From Rhodothermales bacterium (GTDB lineage Bacteria; Bacteroidota; Rhodothermia; Rhodothermales; Bin80), in NCBI GenBank assembly GCA_958296045.1, contig CATQHT010000002.1, positions 744,001 through 808,000 of the forward strand: DNA of 64,000 nucleotides, in the 5' to 3' direction. The translations under genes were made by a program, and so were the position numbers. The notes beneath the pieces were generated by a model that was not told the DNA's origin, did not search any database, and saw only the letters and a program-made list of their open reading frames with translations. Shown piece after piece: positions 45,673-55,197 of this stretch (positions are counted from its first letter, which is position 1; each line of letters opens with the position of its first letter).

Positions 45673-46635
45673 TTACCCAGACTGCTGCATCCTGATCGCA
45701 TCAAAGCGTCGCTGCTGGTCGGTGCCTGGCGGAATGTCGTACGGATGTAGTGGAAGCTCTACAGGCTTAAGCGACGGGTAGCGCGGTCCGAACGCGAACG
45801 GCTGCGGCTTGCCGCGGGGCTCTTCACCTATCACCAGCACTACGGTGCCCTGGGCCAAAATTTTGGCGCCGACTGATGCGATCCCTTTCGACGAGCTGGT
45901 GGTAGTCCAGGTATCTGCCCAGCGGTATACCCATTCTGCGTCTGCATCTACGAGTCGCACACAGCCGTGACTCATGGGGCCGCCCGTGGGCATCTCGTAT
46001 TGGTGCACATGCATGCCATTGGCATGAAAGTTCAAAACCCAGTACATTTCCCAGGGTTCGCCGGGAGGGCTTTCGGACGAGACGCGCATCTCTTCCTGCC
46101 AGTTGAAGTTGTAGCGCCCGAAGGGCGTCGGCGATTCGTCGGGGTTGCCCGTGTTGATAATGCCCCAGCGCATCAGTCTCCCGTATTCGTAGGCGGCAAA
46201 CGCCTGGATTGTCTTGTCCATGACGAACAGCTTGTCGAAGTCACGTCCGCCGTTGTAATACCTGGGAAAAGGGGAGTAGGCCCGAAAATCCAGGTCAAAG
46301 CGTGTAGGCATGATGATGGTATCACCGACTGCAAAGGCCTGCATGATGCGTCGGTTGAGCATCTGCACGAGCTCTGCACGTTGTCTCCCGACATTGGCAT
46401 TACCATCCCCGATGAGCCGGTAAAAGGCGTTGCGCGCCATGGCGCTGTTGCCTCGCTCGTCTTGCAACACATGGTATTCGTAAAAGACCTCGGGAATGTC
46501 TTCCAGGCTCTCTGCGCGCAGGTTTAGCACGCCTGCGACGGCATCCTGATCTATGTATCCTCCTTGTCCGAACGCGGGTAAGGCAGTCAGGGTTGCCACC
46601 CACAGCAAGGCGGCTATGCGTGACTTGATCGACAT
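45673..46635 (-). CDS. L,D-transpeptidase (YkuD family), exported
   Basis: 320 residues with a signal peptide (IAALLWVATLTALPAFGQG). The catalytic motif is SHGCVRL with nucleophile Cys225 and His223; MHVHQYEMPTGGP just before it fits the YkuD fold. It forms 3-3 peptidoglycan cross-links or anchors proteins to peptidoglycan in the periplasm. The catalytic domain occupies ~130-250, and flanking segments are not recognised. It is convergent with lepB. Confidence 0.9.
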   Translation of the reverse strand: MSIKSRIAALLWVATLTALPAFGQGGYIDQDAVAGVLNLRAESLEDIPEVFYEYHVLQDERGNSAMARNAFYRLIGDGNANVGRQRAELVQMLNRRIMQAFAVGDTIIMPTRFDLDFRAYSPFPRYYNGGRDFDKLFVMDKTIQAFAAYEYGRLMRWGIINTGNPDESPTPFGRYNFNWQEEMRVSSESPPGEPWEMYWVLNFHANGMHVHQYEMPTGGPMSHGCVRLVDADAEWVYRWADTWTTTSSSKGIASVGAKILAQGTVVLVIGEEPRGKPQPFAFGPRYPSLKPVELPLHPYDIPPGTDQQRRFDAIRMQQSG

Positions 46636-46692
46636 TGCTGGGCAGTATTGACTTGGTGTTCGTTCATGTTACGATGCCGATGCCCGTTTGGT

Positions 46693-46827
46693 TCATGCGC
46701 GCATAAACCAGCGCATCAGGCCGACACGCTCAAGAAAGTTGGGCTGCGTCAATTGTCCACACAATGCCCTGACCACGCTCGTAAGACGCAGCTCCTCGAG
46801 CTTTTCAGGGGTGGGGTGCGTAAGCAT
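46693..46827 (-). pseudogene. istB: IS21-family istB N-terminal fragment
   Basis: A 44-codon frame begins MLTHPTPEKLEELRLTSVVR and runs on to LMRWFMRA before a stop. The MLTHPT-x-x-KL-x-x-LRL start is the standard IstB N-terminus. The ATPase domain is missing. Confidence 0.75.
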
Positions 46828-46865
46828 TGGTCCACCGCGGTGCTGTGGCCATTGGAATGAATATC

Positions 46866-46985
46866 TCAGTTAGCTGCGCCTCCAATAATGTCATGCTGCA
46901 CCGTGTGCAATGGCCTCGTGTTCAACGGCCGTAGATCAAGACCATTCTTGAGTTGAGTATAAGTCCGATGCTTTTTGAGTGTAGT
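46866..46985 (-). pseudogene. istA: IS21-family istA C-terminal fragment
   Basis: The last ~35 codons before the stop at 46866 read KHRTYTQLKNGLDLRPLNTR then VQHDIIGGAAN, resembling the IstA tail (x-KNGLDLxPL..., HDNIRGAxYY). It lies directly upstream of the istB fragment in the IS21 gene order, so the two belong to one decayed element. Confidence 0.68.
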
Positions 46986-47217
46986 AGGGCGTGCTGAGGG
47001 CCATTGCATGTTCACATGCACGCTCGAAGCACTCCTGGCCATAGGGGCGACCCAGCCGGGCCCCGACCCATCAAGGTTCGGTAACGAGCCAACGCGTCTC
47101 CCGAAGTACCCCTCGTATTTGCTTACCTCCCCCTGCAAATGGCCTTAGAATTGGTGGTGCGCAATTCTTAGGGAGATTGTGGCAGGGCCAGGAGGGGGCA
47201 GTGGTTGGCCGCCGAAC
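46986..47217. other. Unassigned region downstream of the decarboxylase gene
   Basis: Probably further decayed IS21 sequence; no gene or terminator was recognised. Confidence 0.4.
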
Positions 47218-48690
47218 CTACCCTCCATACCTGTCCACCGCTTCTTGGCCGTACCGTTCGACCGCTTCAAGCGTTTCTCGCACATCATCCCAGGTGGTGG
47301 CGTAGTTGAGGATGCAGAGCCGGAGCGAGAATATGCCGTGGAGCAGTGTGGATGACATGAAGGCGTCCTCTTTCCAAAAGATGTTTGCGAGAACGTGCTG
47401 ATTGATTTCTCGAAGGGTCGACGCATCGAGACTGGTATCCCCGGGATTAACTCGGAAGCAGACGATCCCCAGTAATACGGGGTTCAGGATCTCCAGTATC
47501 GGGCTGTCCTGAACGTAGGCCGCGGCCTGGGCGGCCAATTCCATCCCGTTCGAGATGGCTTTCCTGAATGCTCTCATCCCGAATGTCTGCACCGAAACCC
47601 AGATCTTCAGGGCACGTACCGAGCGGCTTATTTGGGGCCCCCGATCCGAAAAATTGGGATGCCTGGAGCCCCAGATCGTGTCTTGCAGCATGTCGTGAGA
47701 GATCCCAAACGTACGTTCGAGCCTAGTCACATCTTTTACCATAAGGCAGCCCGCTTCATAGGGTTGGAAAAACCACTTGTGGGCGTCAAGACCGATTGAA
47801 TCAGCACGCTCCATTCCGTCGAGCAGTCGTCGGCCACGCTCCGTGAGCACCGCGAAGCCGCCGTACGTGGCATCGACGTGGAGCCAGAGGTCCTCAGCCT
47901 CGCAGAAGTCCGCCATTTCCCCCAAGGGGTCAATAGCGCCGGTGCTTCCCGTTCCGGCATTGGCGCATACTGCGATGGGATTGAGTCCAGAAACACGGTC
48001 ACGGGCCACGGCGCGGGCGAGTGCCTCCATGTCCAGGCGGAAGCGGCCATCGCTCGCAACTAGGCGAATGTTTGCTGGCCGTATACCGATCACCCTGGCC
48101 GCTCGAATCTGGGCGCTATGGGTCTGATCACTCATGTAGACGGTCTGGTGGCTGGTATAAATCGTCGCCTCGCGCGCCGCCACCAAGGCCGTGATCGCAG
48201 CGACGGAGCCGCCGCTAGTCAAGAGTCCGCCTGCACCCTTTGGGTAGCCAATCCAGCGCCGAATCCAGTCGATAACCACCAACTCCAACTGGCTGGGGCC
48301 ACTCGATGTGAGCCAAGTACACTGATTAACATGGTATCCCGAGGCCAGGAAGTCGGCCAGCACTCCAGGCCAAGTGGGCGAGGACGGTACAAAGCCGAAA
48401 AAGCGTGGGTGATCAATGCGGGCTGCAATGGGCAAGACTTGTCTTGCGGCCCTAGTCAGCACCTCCGCGGCTGGTCGCCCATCCTCTGGAGGCGGCTGCA
48501 TGAACTGCTCCTCGAGTGTTTCTTTGAAGTCTCCTTCCCAGGCGCGTTCCCTGGGAAGATTTTCTATGCGGTCGACCAAGAGTTGGGCAGTCACATTTGC
48601 TAAGTGGAGCATTTGATCACGCTCCATCTGCAGATCGTGGGAGCCACCTTGGCCAAACGCACCGGTCCCCAGGCGCTCTTCCTTTTTCAT
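47218..48690 (-). CDS. PLP-dependent group II decarboxylase (aromatic-L-amino-acid/glutamate decarboxylase family)
   Basis: 490 residues; ATG 48627 is an alternative start. The PLP-binding lysine is in SIGLDAHKWFFQPYEAG, with the preceding LWLHVDATYGGFA holding the Asp that contacts the pyridine nitrogen. TSGGSVAAITALVAAR binds the phosphate, and HPRFFGFVPSSPTWPGVLAD near the N-terminus shapes the substrate pocket. The pattern is closest to tyrosine/tryptophan/DOPA-type decarboxylases; the actual amino acid cannot be read. The neighbours do not suggest a pathway. Confidence 0.9.
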   Translation of the reverse strand: MKKEERLGTGAFGQGGSHDLQMERDQMLHLANVTAQLLVDRIENLPRERAWEGDFKETLEEQFMQPPPEDGRPAAEVLTRAARQVLPIAARIDHPRFFGFVPSSPTWPGVLADFLASGYHVNQCTWLTSSGPSQLELVVIDWIRRWIGYPKGAGGLLTSGGSVAAITALVAAREATIYTSHQTVYMSDQTHSAQIRAARVIGIRPANIRLVASDGRFRLDMEALARAVARDRVSGLNPIAVCANAGTGSTGAIDPLGEMADFCEAEDLWLHVDATYGGFAVLTERGRRLLDGMERADSIGLDAHKWFFQPYEAGCLMVKDVTRLERTFGISHDMLQDTIWGSRHPNFSDRGPQISRSVRALKIWVSVQTFGMRAFRKAISNGMELAAQAAAYVQDSPILEILNPVLLGIVCFRVNPGDTSLDASTLREINQHVLANIFWKEDAFMSSTLLHGIFSLRLCILNYATTWDDVRETLEAVERYGQEAVDRYGG

Positions 48691-49521
48691 GCGTACATCC
48701 TCTATTTCGGCCTTCCCGCCAGCGACGTCAGCCTCTTTGGATTCACGAAGAACCGCGGGCGAGAGATAACCGGAAGCAGTAAGGGTAGGAAGTTCAACGT
48801 ATCGTTAGGACCCACCAACGGCAGGATCCAGCAGCAGTTCCGCGACTTTCGCTCTCGGTCTAAGCCTAGGTCTCAGTATGGCCTCTAGATGTCGTGTTTT
48901 CTCCCGCCGGGTCGTGCGCCAATCTTAGTTGGTACTAGACGGGCGCACCAACGTGGAAGCGGTGCTTACATAAGGTGTGTAGCCCCATGAGCGAGCTGCA
49001 AAACCCTTTGCAAGCGATGGGATGTTCGGAGATTGCGCAATTGTAAACTGGTTTTCGGTATCGTGCTGTGGGGGACGGACCATCGTCTTCACCAGCCTTT
49101 CTCGATCACATGAGTTCCTCATAGCCTGACTCGGGGAGCACGGAGGCACCGGCAGCTGCGCAGATCGCTCCCCCGATGACTCGCGGCGACTCCGATTGAA
49201 ACTCTGCGCCCACAAATAATAGCAATAGACCACCGACGGGTCTATCCGCAGAGCGCAGCAGCAAGCTGAACTACCGTCCGTAGAGATCCAAGCTATCGCG
49301 GCGGCACAAGAACTAAGTCTAGGTCCCGCACCGCTAATGGAAGGGTCGTTAGTACATTCGTTTACACCAAGGCGTTCGATGGGAGCATGGCCTGCGTGTA
49401 GCCGCATCCTATGGGCCGATTACGCGCTCCATGCACGGGCCCAAGGACTGTTGGGTGATGACTGAACGCCTCCATACGCTTCCGAAAACGGCAATAGTTG
49501 GTTTTCCTCCCGCGGTTTTCC
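48691..49521. other. Long gap without recognised genes
   Basis: About 830 bp. Short frames are open on both strands, including one at 48604-48888 (+) overlapping the decarboxylase 5' end, but none has a family pattern or consistent codon use. No RNA gene, repeat or terminator was identified. It must contain the promoter of the decarboxylase gene. Confidence 0.5.
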
Positions 49522-50592
49522 TCAACTGGGGCGTGCGGTACAGCCATTCTCGATAAGAGCGTTGATCATCTCCTGACTGCCCATAACAATGAGCGCGTCA
49601 CCCGGGCTGATGGGGTCGTGAGGGCCAGGATTGAAATTCATTTCGCCCGTAGCGGCATGAATAATTGTGAGTACGATCGCCTCAAAATGCTGACGAAACC
49701 GCGCCGACGCCAGCGTCTTGCCAGCCAGAGGTGAGCCGGGCTGAACGACAACCTCGTCCATGGTGAGGCCGCTGTCATCCGCCTTGAGCACATGCGTCAG
49801 AAACTTATCCACCCTGGGACGCAGAATCACCTGAGCCATGCGAATGGCGCCGATCCTGGTTGGAGCGACGACCTGAGTGGCGCCCGCCTGCAGCAGGCGA
49901 TGCCGGTTGGTCTCGTACGTGTTGCGTGCTAAGATGAAAAGGTCCGGGTTTAGGTCGCGAGCCATCAGCGTGACAAACACGTTCACGGAATCCTCGGGCA
50001 ATAGCGTGATGAGTCCCTTGGCCTGCCGGATGCCTGCCGCCAGCAGCGTGGATTCCTGCGTAGCATCTCCCTCCGTGTAAGGGATACGCTGTTCAGCCAG
50101 CTGCTGTATCCGCTCGTCTCTACGGTCCACCACTACGACCTCTTTGCCCGCCGCTAACAGGTCATGTGATACCTGGCGGCCAATACGTCCATAGCCGCAA
50201 ACGATGAAGTGATCCGTCATTTGCCTGATCTGTCGTGCCAGACGCCGCTGGCGAAGCTTGGGCGCAGAAATCAGCTGCTGCGCTACACGCGTGGCGCCAA
50301 AGGCGGCGATGCCGATGCCAATAAAGGCAAAAAAGATGGTGAAGATCCGACCCGCATCCGAAAGGTCATGCGTTTCGGCATAGCCAATAGTAGTAAGCGT
50401 GATGAAGCTCATGTATAGGCCGTCCAGAACCGACCAATGCTCCATCAGGGAGTACGTGACCGTTCCCAGCGCCAGCCAGAACGCCAGGAACACCACGCTT
50501 AGTATAAGCTCGCGGCGCTCGGAGCTCAGCTCTGAGCCGGACCGCGTATCCGTGCCGTTGCCAGCTGGGTATCGTTGGGGCAAGGCGGCCAC
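49522..50592 (-). CDS. Two-TM potassium channel with RCK (TrkA-N/TrkA-C) domains
   Basis: 356 residues. Two membrane helices (LILSVVFLAFWLALGTVTYS and IFTIFFAFIGIGIAAFGA) flank a pore loop with the selectivity filter TTIGYAE (the usual TVGYG/TIGYG position). The RCK domain begins with the Rossmann motif FIVCGYGRIGRQV, and the TrkA-C domain ends PISPGDALIVMGSQEMI. This is an MthK-like ligand-gated K+ channel of the inner membrane. The frame begins at or near a methionine before SGSELSSERRELI. Confidence 0.93.
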   Translation of the reverse strand: MAALPQRYPAGNGTDTRSGSELSSERRELILSVVFLAFWLALGTVTYSLMEHWSVLDGLYMSFITLTTIGYAETHDLSDAGRIFTIFFAFIGIGIAAFGATRVAQQLISAPKLRQRRLARQIRQMTDHFIVCGYGRIGRQVSHDLLAAGKEVVVVDRRDERIQQLAEQRIPYTEGDATQESTLLAAGIRQAKGLITLLPEDSVNVFVTLMARDLNPDLFILARNTYETNRHRLLQAGATQVVAPTRIGAIRMAQVILRPRVDKFLTHVLKADDSGLTMDEVVVQPGSPLAGKTLASARFRQHFEAIVLTIIHAATGEMNFNPGPHDPISPGDALIVMGSQEMINALIENGCTARPS

Positions 50593-50610
50593 GGCGCACA
50601 GGCGGGATTA

Positions 50611-51132
50611 CTACGCCAAAGCGGCAGCCCGGCGCCGAAAAACGCGCGCATGCCATGAGTCGCCAAAGGGCAAGGCAAAGGCTCCCTGGCGCAAAGATCC
50701 CACAGCGGTAATGCCCGGGTCAAAGACGGTCGTGTCGTGGCCGACCGCCCCGGAAGCCACTAGGTGCCTGAATGCTCCCCGCGTATTAGCGTGCACGGCG
50801 CCATCTGTGCCGACATAGAAAACGTACAGCGGCGAAAGGAACATGATGTCCAGCGACCCGGCCGCTTCCGATATGGCGCGTGTTAGGCTATCTATGCTGC
50901 AGCCAGACAGCTCACCATCGCTTCGCAGTGCACCCCCTGCCACGACGAATCGGTTTTCAAGTACCGCAAAGTCCGCTACCGTGGATCTGCCATGCGAACG
51001 CCATCCGCGGGCGAATGCACGAAGCCTTGCGACTAGCTGCTGCTGCCTCGCAGCGCTGATTGGAGCGTTCGTCGGATACACCCACGCGCGGGCAGTATCC
51101 AACAAGCATGGAAAGATGTTGCCGTACATCAT
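50611..51132 (-). CDS. Small conserved protein typical of Bacteroidota (often mislabelled 'ABC transporter ATPase')
   Basis: 173 residues from ATG 51132 (MMYGNIFPCLLDTARAWVYP); the open frame extends 35 codons upstream without resemblance. The sequence follows a conserved family: ARAWVYPTNAPISAAR, QQLVARLRAFARGWRSHG, ENRFVVAGG, LSGCSIDSLTRAI, and near the end TTVFDPGITAVGSLRQGAF and FGDSWHARVF. No Walker motifs are present, so the common database name is not justified. The conserved SGCSID cysteine may be functional. It reads on the minus strand, immediately upstream of the channel gene, 18 bp apart, so both probably share a transcript. Confidence 0.75.
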   Translation of the reverse strand: MMYGNIFPCLLDTARAWVYPTNAPISAARQQQLVARLRAFARGWRSHGRSTVADFAVLENRFVVAGGALRSDGELSGCSIDSLTRAISEAAGSLDIMFLSPLYVFYVGTDGAVHANTRGAFRHLVASGAVGHDTTVFDPGITAVGSLRQGAFALPFGDSWHARVFRRRAAALA

Positions 51133-51364
51133 TAGCATAGCATTGGGGTGACAAAAGGCTAGCTGCGCGGCTAAATGGCCGGGTTTCGCCCCATGGTGAG
51201 CGCGCAGCGACCAGCCATTAAAGATAATGCGACGCAACTGTATGTACCATCGCGCCCAGGCAGTGGTTGCCTATGGGTTGGGCGCAGTGTGGGTTCCTTG
51301 TGCCCGCGGGCCCGTATAAGCTGCTGCTTGCTCGTGTTCCCCAACCTCCTCTGTTATCGTATCC

Positions 51365-52141
51365 ATGAATCTGCAGCTGAAGGACAAAGTCGCGGTCGTC
51401 ACAGGCGCCAGCCGGGGCCTTGGAAAATATATCGCCCAGGGGCTGGCCCAAGAGGGCTGCCACCTGGCAGTCTGCGCTCGGTCAGCACGCGCGCTGAACG
51501 CAGCCGCAGACGAGATGCGGGCCGCCGGGGTACAGGTGCTGGCGGTACCTATGGACCTGACCAGGCCGGGAGCGCCGGAAGACCTCATCAAGCAGGCGGC
51601 AGACACCTTCGGCAAAGTGGATCGGCTGGTAAACAACGTCGGCGGCAACCGGCGCGGAATGTTTGCGGACACCACCGACAAGGACTGGCAAGCCGTGTTG
51701 GACCTCAACCTGAATGTCCACGTCCGATGCTCACGTGCAGCCATCAAACAGATGCGCCAGACAGGCGGAGGCGCGATACTGTTTGTGGCATCCATCTTCG
51801 GGCGCGAAGCGGGCGGACCCGGCCTTTCGATATATAACGCGACAAAGTCGGCCCTAATCAGCGCCGCCAAGATTATGGCGCTCGAGCTTGCTCCAGAAAA
51901 TATCCGCGTCAACTGTCTTGCACCGGGCTCGATACGGTTTCCAGGCGGGTCATGGGACCGTCGTGTTCAGAGTGACCCGGAGGGCATGAAGGCCTTCGTG
52001 GCGCAGAACCTGCCTATCGGTCGCTTCGGGCACGCAGAGGAGGTGGCGGATGCGGCCACGTTTCTACTCTCCGATCGTGCCAGCCTTGTGACCGGCGCCT
52101 GCCTTAACGTGGATGGCGGCCAGTCGCGGTCACTGATCTGA
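51365..52141 (+). CDS. Short-chain dehydrogenase/reductase
   Basis: 258 residues. VTGASRGLGKYIAQGLAQEG binds the cofactor; NNVGGNRRG replaces the usual NNAG; the catalytic residues are Ser in ILFVASIFGR and YxxxK in YNATKSALIS. The C-terminal LNVDGGQSRSLI is typical. It resembles FabG-like and 3-oxoacyl reductases but lacks features to fix a substrate. It is a paralogue of the SDR at 40083-40871. The neighbouring genes are convergent or divergent, so it appears to be transcribed alone. Confidence 0.88.
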   Translation: MNLQLKDKVAVVTGASRGLGKYIAQGLAQEGCHLAVCARSARALNAAADEMRAAGVQVLAVPMDLTRPGAPEDLIKQAADTFGKVDRLVNNVGGNRRGMFADTTDKDWQAVLDLNLNVHVRCSRAAIKQMRQTGGGAILFVASIFGREAGGPGLSIYNATKSALISAAKIMALELAPENIRVNCLAPGSIRFPGGSWDRRVQSDPEGMKAFVAQNLPIGRFGHAEEVADAATFLLSDRASLVTGACLNVDGGQSRSLI

Positions 52142-52218
52142 TGCGCTCGGTGGAGCGTTTGGTCCCCTGTAGCTAAGTCGGCAGCTCCACATAGGGTCTG
52201 CATCTGTATTCGGCAGCG

Positions 52219-53361
52219 CTACGCGAATCGCATCAGCTGCACACGGATCTTGCGCGAGGGGACTTGAGGCCGGCGCCACTGAATCAGGATAGGACTCTGG
52301 TAAGTGCCCATCACCAGCCCGCGGTCACCACCTTCGTCCAGGTCACCTGCAAGCAATGATATTGATCGGTTCAGCCCCATCCAGCGCGACGCGGACGTGG
52401 TTGCCACATACTCTATGACCCGCTCGAGGTAAGGAGTGCTGCGCCCCAGGCGCTCAATGACACGGTGCAGGATGGAAGTGTGGCGTCCAACCGTGGCCAC
52501 AATCTCGTTAATGATCTGCATGAGGTCGTGCGTTAGGTACTTCTTGGCGCGCTTGGGAAGAGAGCGGGGATCCTGCACAATACCCTGTGCCTCTTTCTTC
52601 ATGTAATGGATGGGATTGTCCAGCACGCCGGCTAGGTCGTTCTCGATAAGCAGCGGCTCAAACTCGTTGACCGTAAGGCCCACATGCTCCTCGTCGTCCC
52701 CCAGCATCAGCACTACAGTCCCCGCACGCACGCGGTGGCGAACAAGCAGCGATTCAAGATCGAAATCACTCCGGTGCATCAGGTCCGCAAGGTTGACCGA
52801 TACCACCGGCTTGTCCGGCATCGGCATGTCGACTGTAACTTCATGCACACACTCCTGGGTGTTGTAGCCAACAATGACGGAGCGTCGCTGGCGATGCAAG
52901 CCGTTGCATGTGCCGTCGAGATCTACAAAGAATACTGACCGCTCAGGGTCGTTGTCATAGGTGACCGCACTGCCTAGCCCCATCGAGATGTAGACTAGGT
53001 GCGAGTCAGCGTTGTGCGGCTCGCGTAGCTTCTGCTCATCGCTCAGCTCCGACCTCAGATGCATGCGGTCATGCCAGTACGGAGCGCCACTGGGAAACAA
53101 CCGTTTCGCAGACTGCACGACGGCTTCTACTGCGTCGCGGCGGTCTTCCAGCTTTGCGGCCATCACCGGGTCCAGGTAGCCTGCCGTCGTGTGCATAGAG
53201 CAATACAGTAGCTTCTGGTACGGTGTCAGCACGCCGTTACTTTGGGACTCCATGGCCGATACCACATCCATAACCTGCGTCCGCCGGGTTGGAACGAGCT
53301 TGAGAGAAATGGCCTTGGGTGGCGTCATCGAGGTGCGGACCGGATAAACGAACCGTAGCAC
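52219..53361 (-). CDS. YjbQ/UPF0047-like protein with a long internal insertion
   Basis: 380 residues, where typical YjbQ proteins have ~135-140. The N-terminal part corresponds to YjbQ: LYCSMHTTAGYLDPVM (the family's H-T-T-AG), HNADSHLVYISMGLGSAV, and the C-terminal end LVMGTYQSPILIQWRRPQVPSRKIRVQLMRF matches its LGTWQ-I-L-x-x-x-x-G-x-R-x-R ending in pieces. Between them ~200 residues (from ~130 to ~340) are inserted, including VFFVDLDGTCNGLHRQRRSV, DLMHRSDFDLESLLVRHRV and a helical KRAKKYLTHDLMQIINEI region. YjbQ proteins have been linked to thiamine-phosphate-type chemistry, but the role of this variant is unknown. Confidence 0.7.
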   Translation of the reverse strand: MLRFVYPVRTSMTPPKAISLKLVPTRRTQVMDVVSAMESQSNGVLTPYQKLLYCSMHTTAGYLDPVMAAKLEDRRDAVEAVVQSAKRLFPSGAPYWHDRMHLRSELSDEQKLREPHNADSHLVYISMGLGSAVTYDNDPERSVFFVDLDGTCNGLHRQRRSVIVGYNTQECVHEVTVDMPMPDKPVVSVNLADLMHRSDFDLESLLVRHRVRAGTVVLMLGDDEEHVGLTVNEFEPLLIENDLAGVLDNPIHYMKKEAQGIVQDPRSLPKRAKKYLTHDLMQIINEIVATVGRHTSILHRVIERLGRSTPYLERVIEYVATTSASRWMGLNRSISLLAGDLDEGGDRGLVMGTYQSPILIQWRRPQVPSRKIRVQLMRFA

Positions 53362-53992
53362 ACCATTGTCAGCACCACACGCGCGGCTACATGCAGCGGC
53401 TCTTCGCCGCCGTGCGACAACGGCTGGGTGCTTGTGCGCCGTGCACCGCGATTCACGATGCTTTGGACCTCTCTACGCGAGCAACGGAGCCGGATACGCC
53501 GGGCATGTTCTGTGGATTGCCGCAACAGCCGTAACGGCCCCTTTATGCCAGTAGCCAAGTCAGCGGGCAGACAAAAAGCGCGGCATCAGCAGGTGCTTTT
53601 GATGCGAACGTTATGACTTGCAGAGAGGATTAAAATCGTGCTGCTGTAAATGCAGTGCATGCCCCATGAATCGGGGGCATTCAACCCGCAGGTCCGCGGC
53701 CGGTTCAGGTACTTAGGATTGCGCCTGGGGAGGATCCGACCAATACCACTGGTACAGGGAGGTGTTATTACGCAGCGGCACGGCATGCCACCTGGGCATT
53801 GGGTAGCAATGCACCTGGATGGGCACAAGAGCCAGGGTGCGACCCGTGGGTAAGGAGGCGGTTCGGCGGCGCTGTGTGACATCCGTAGGGCGATGCGCAA
53901 GGAACGGCCTGAGGGCGTATATTTTTTGTTTTCTGGATCAGGCACGCAGCCACAGTCTGCAGCAGTCGCAACACATATAGAGAGATATCCCC
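53362..53992. other. Gap without recognised genes
   Basis: About 630 bp between divergent genes. No RNA, repeat or gene was supported. The last 100 bp are AT-richer and end in AGAGAGATAT, a possible ribosome-binding site for the next gene. Confidence 0.5.
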
Positions 53993-54484
53993 TTGAAACC
54001 GGTTCGGGTAATGTTTGTGTGTCTCGGCAACATCTGCCGCAGTCCGCTGGCGCAAGGCATCTTTGAGGATCTGGTGCGCAGGGAAGGGCTAGAAGCTCAT
54101 TTCGAGGCAGAGTCCTCTGGCATCGGGGCTTGGCATGTCGGCGAAAAGCCGGATGTGCGCATGCGGCGCACCGCGAAAGCGCATGACATCGACCTGGATG
54201 GCCAGCGTGCACAACAGCTCAGTCGTTACGACCTGAAACGCTTTGATCACCTGTATGCCATGGATCGGAGCGTGGAGCGAGACATGCTGCTATTGGACCG
54301 TAGCGGTGCCCTGCATCAGAAAGTGAGCCGTTTCAGCGTGCACGATCCAGATCCCGACACTCATGAGGTGCCCGACCCCTATTTTGAGGGCAATTTCGAG
54401 CTGGTGTACACTATAGTCGACCGGACCTGCCGCAGTATTCTGGACATGCTGGTGCAGCAGCACAACCTGAAGCGTGCGCCTTAA
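53993..54484 (+). CDS. Low-molecular-weight protein tyrosine phosphatase
   Basis: 163 residues from TTG 53993. The P-loop is VCLGNICRSP (C-x5-R-S with Cys10 nucleophile and Arg16), followed by the Asp loop VPDPYFEG near residue 125. It removes phosphate from tyrosine or arginine residues in cytoplasmic proteins. It is convergent with the HAD gene, and the two stop codons share the palindrome TTAA at 54481-54484. Confidence 0.93.
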   Translation: MKPVRVMFVCLGNICRSPLAQGIFEDLVRREGLEAHFEAESSGIGAWHVGEKPDVRMRRTAKAHDIDLDGQRAQQLSRYDLKRFDHLYAMDRSVERDMLLLDRSGALHQKVSRFSVHDPDPDTHEVPDPYFEGNFELVYTIVDRTCRSILDMLVQQHNLKRAP

Positions 54485-55197
54485 TGAAGTTGGCCCTGGA
54501 CCAGCACTGCTCCGCAAAATGCATCGGCGTCAGAAAGGTCGTCAAGAAGCAGGTGGGGCCCCTCTAAGGCAAGCTTCTCACGACCGGTGAGTCCGGTGGC
54601 CACCGCCACTGCAAAGGCACCGACATGATGGCCGCAGCGGACATCAAGAACTGAGTCTCCCACGACCACGACATCGTGCCCGTGGTATAAGATACCGTTG
54701 TAGGCATGCGCTCGCTGCACGGCCAGGGCGGGGAGCCATTTGCGGACGGCATGGTCGTCGCCGAACGCACCAAAAGGGAAAAGCTTTGCTAATCCAGCAG
54801 CCCTCAGCTTGAGATAAGCGGTCTCTCGCACGTTGCCGGTTACCAGCCCGAGCTGCACGCCCGCCATGCGGCGAAGGCGCGCCAAGAGGTGCCGAACGCC
54901 GGGCAGGACCTGCACATCCGCCGCCTGAATGCGGCCCCGGGCCCGCCGTGCATAGGCCCGCAGCGTGGACCGCACTTGATGCGCCAAGTCGGCTTCAGGC
55001 ACACCGCCTCGGCGTAGGGCCGTGGTCACAATCTCCAGATCGGTTCTTCCTGAAAATGGGATGCCGGCGCAGGACACTAAAGGACCGAAACGGTGCTCTA
55101 GCGTCTCATCCATGAGGCGACGACCTATGCCACTGGAGGTGAGCAGCGTGCCGTCAATATCGAAGAGCAGCAGCTTGCCCCGCTTAGAGCTGGCCAT
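54481..55197 (-). CDS. HAD-superfamily hydrolase (phosphoglycolate phosphatase-like)
   Basis: 238 residues. HAD motif I LLFDIDGTLL, motif II LGLVTGN, motif III Lys in the AVRK region, and motif IV VVVGDSVLDVRCG are in order, with a small helical cap after motif I. The family hydrolyses small phosphoesters such as phosphoglycolate or pyrophosphate; the substrate is not predictable. It overlaps the 3' end of rfbB by 14 bp, so the two are probably co-transcribed. Confidence 0.9.
   Translation of the reverse strand: MASSKRGKLLLFDIDGTLLTSSGIGRRLMDETLEHRFGPLVSCAGIPFSGRTDLEIVTTALRRGGVPEADLAHQVRSTLRAYARRARGRIQAADVQVLPGVRHLLARLRRMAGVQLGLVTGNVRETAYLKLRAAGLAKLFPFGAFGDDHAVRKWLPALAVQRAHAYNGILYHGHDVVVVGDSVLDVRCGHHVGAFAVAVATGLTGREKLALEGPHLLLDDLSDADAFCGAVLVQGQLH

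Noticed and set aside
48691-49521. Hidden gene or RNA in the 830-bp gap
   Set aside because: The open frames are short and inconsistent, and no structured RNA was recognised by eye.
53586-54212. 208-codon minus-strand open frame
   Set aside because: Half of it is antisense to the tyrosine phosphatase gene, and the rest is Cys/Pro/Arg-rich without family features.
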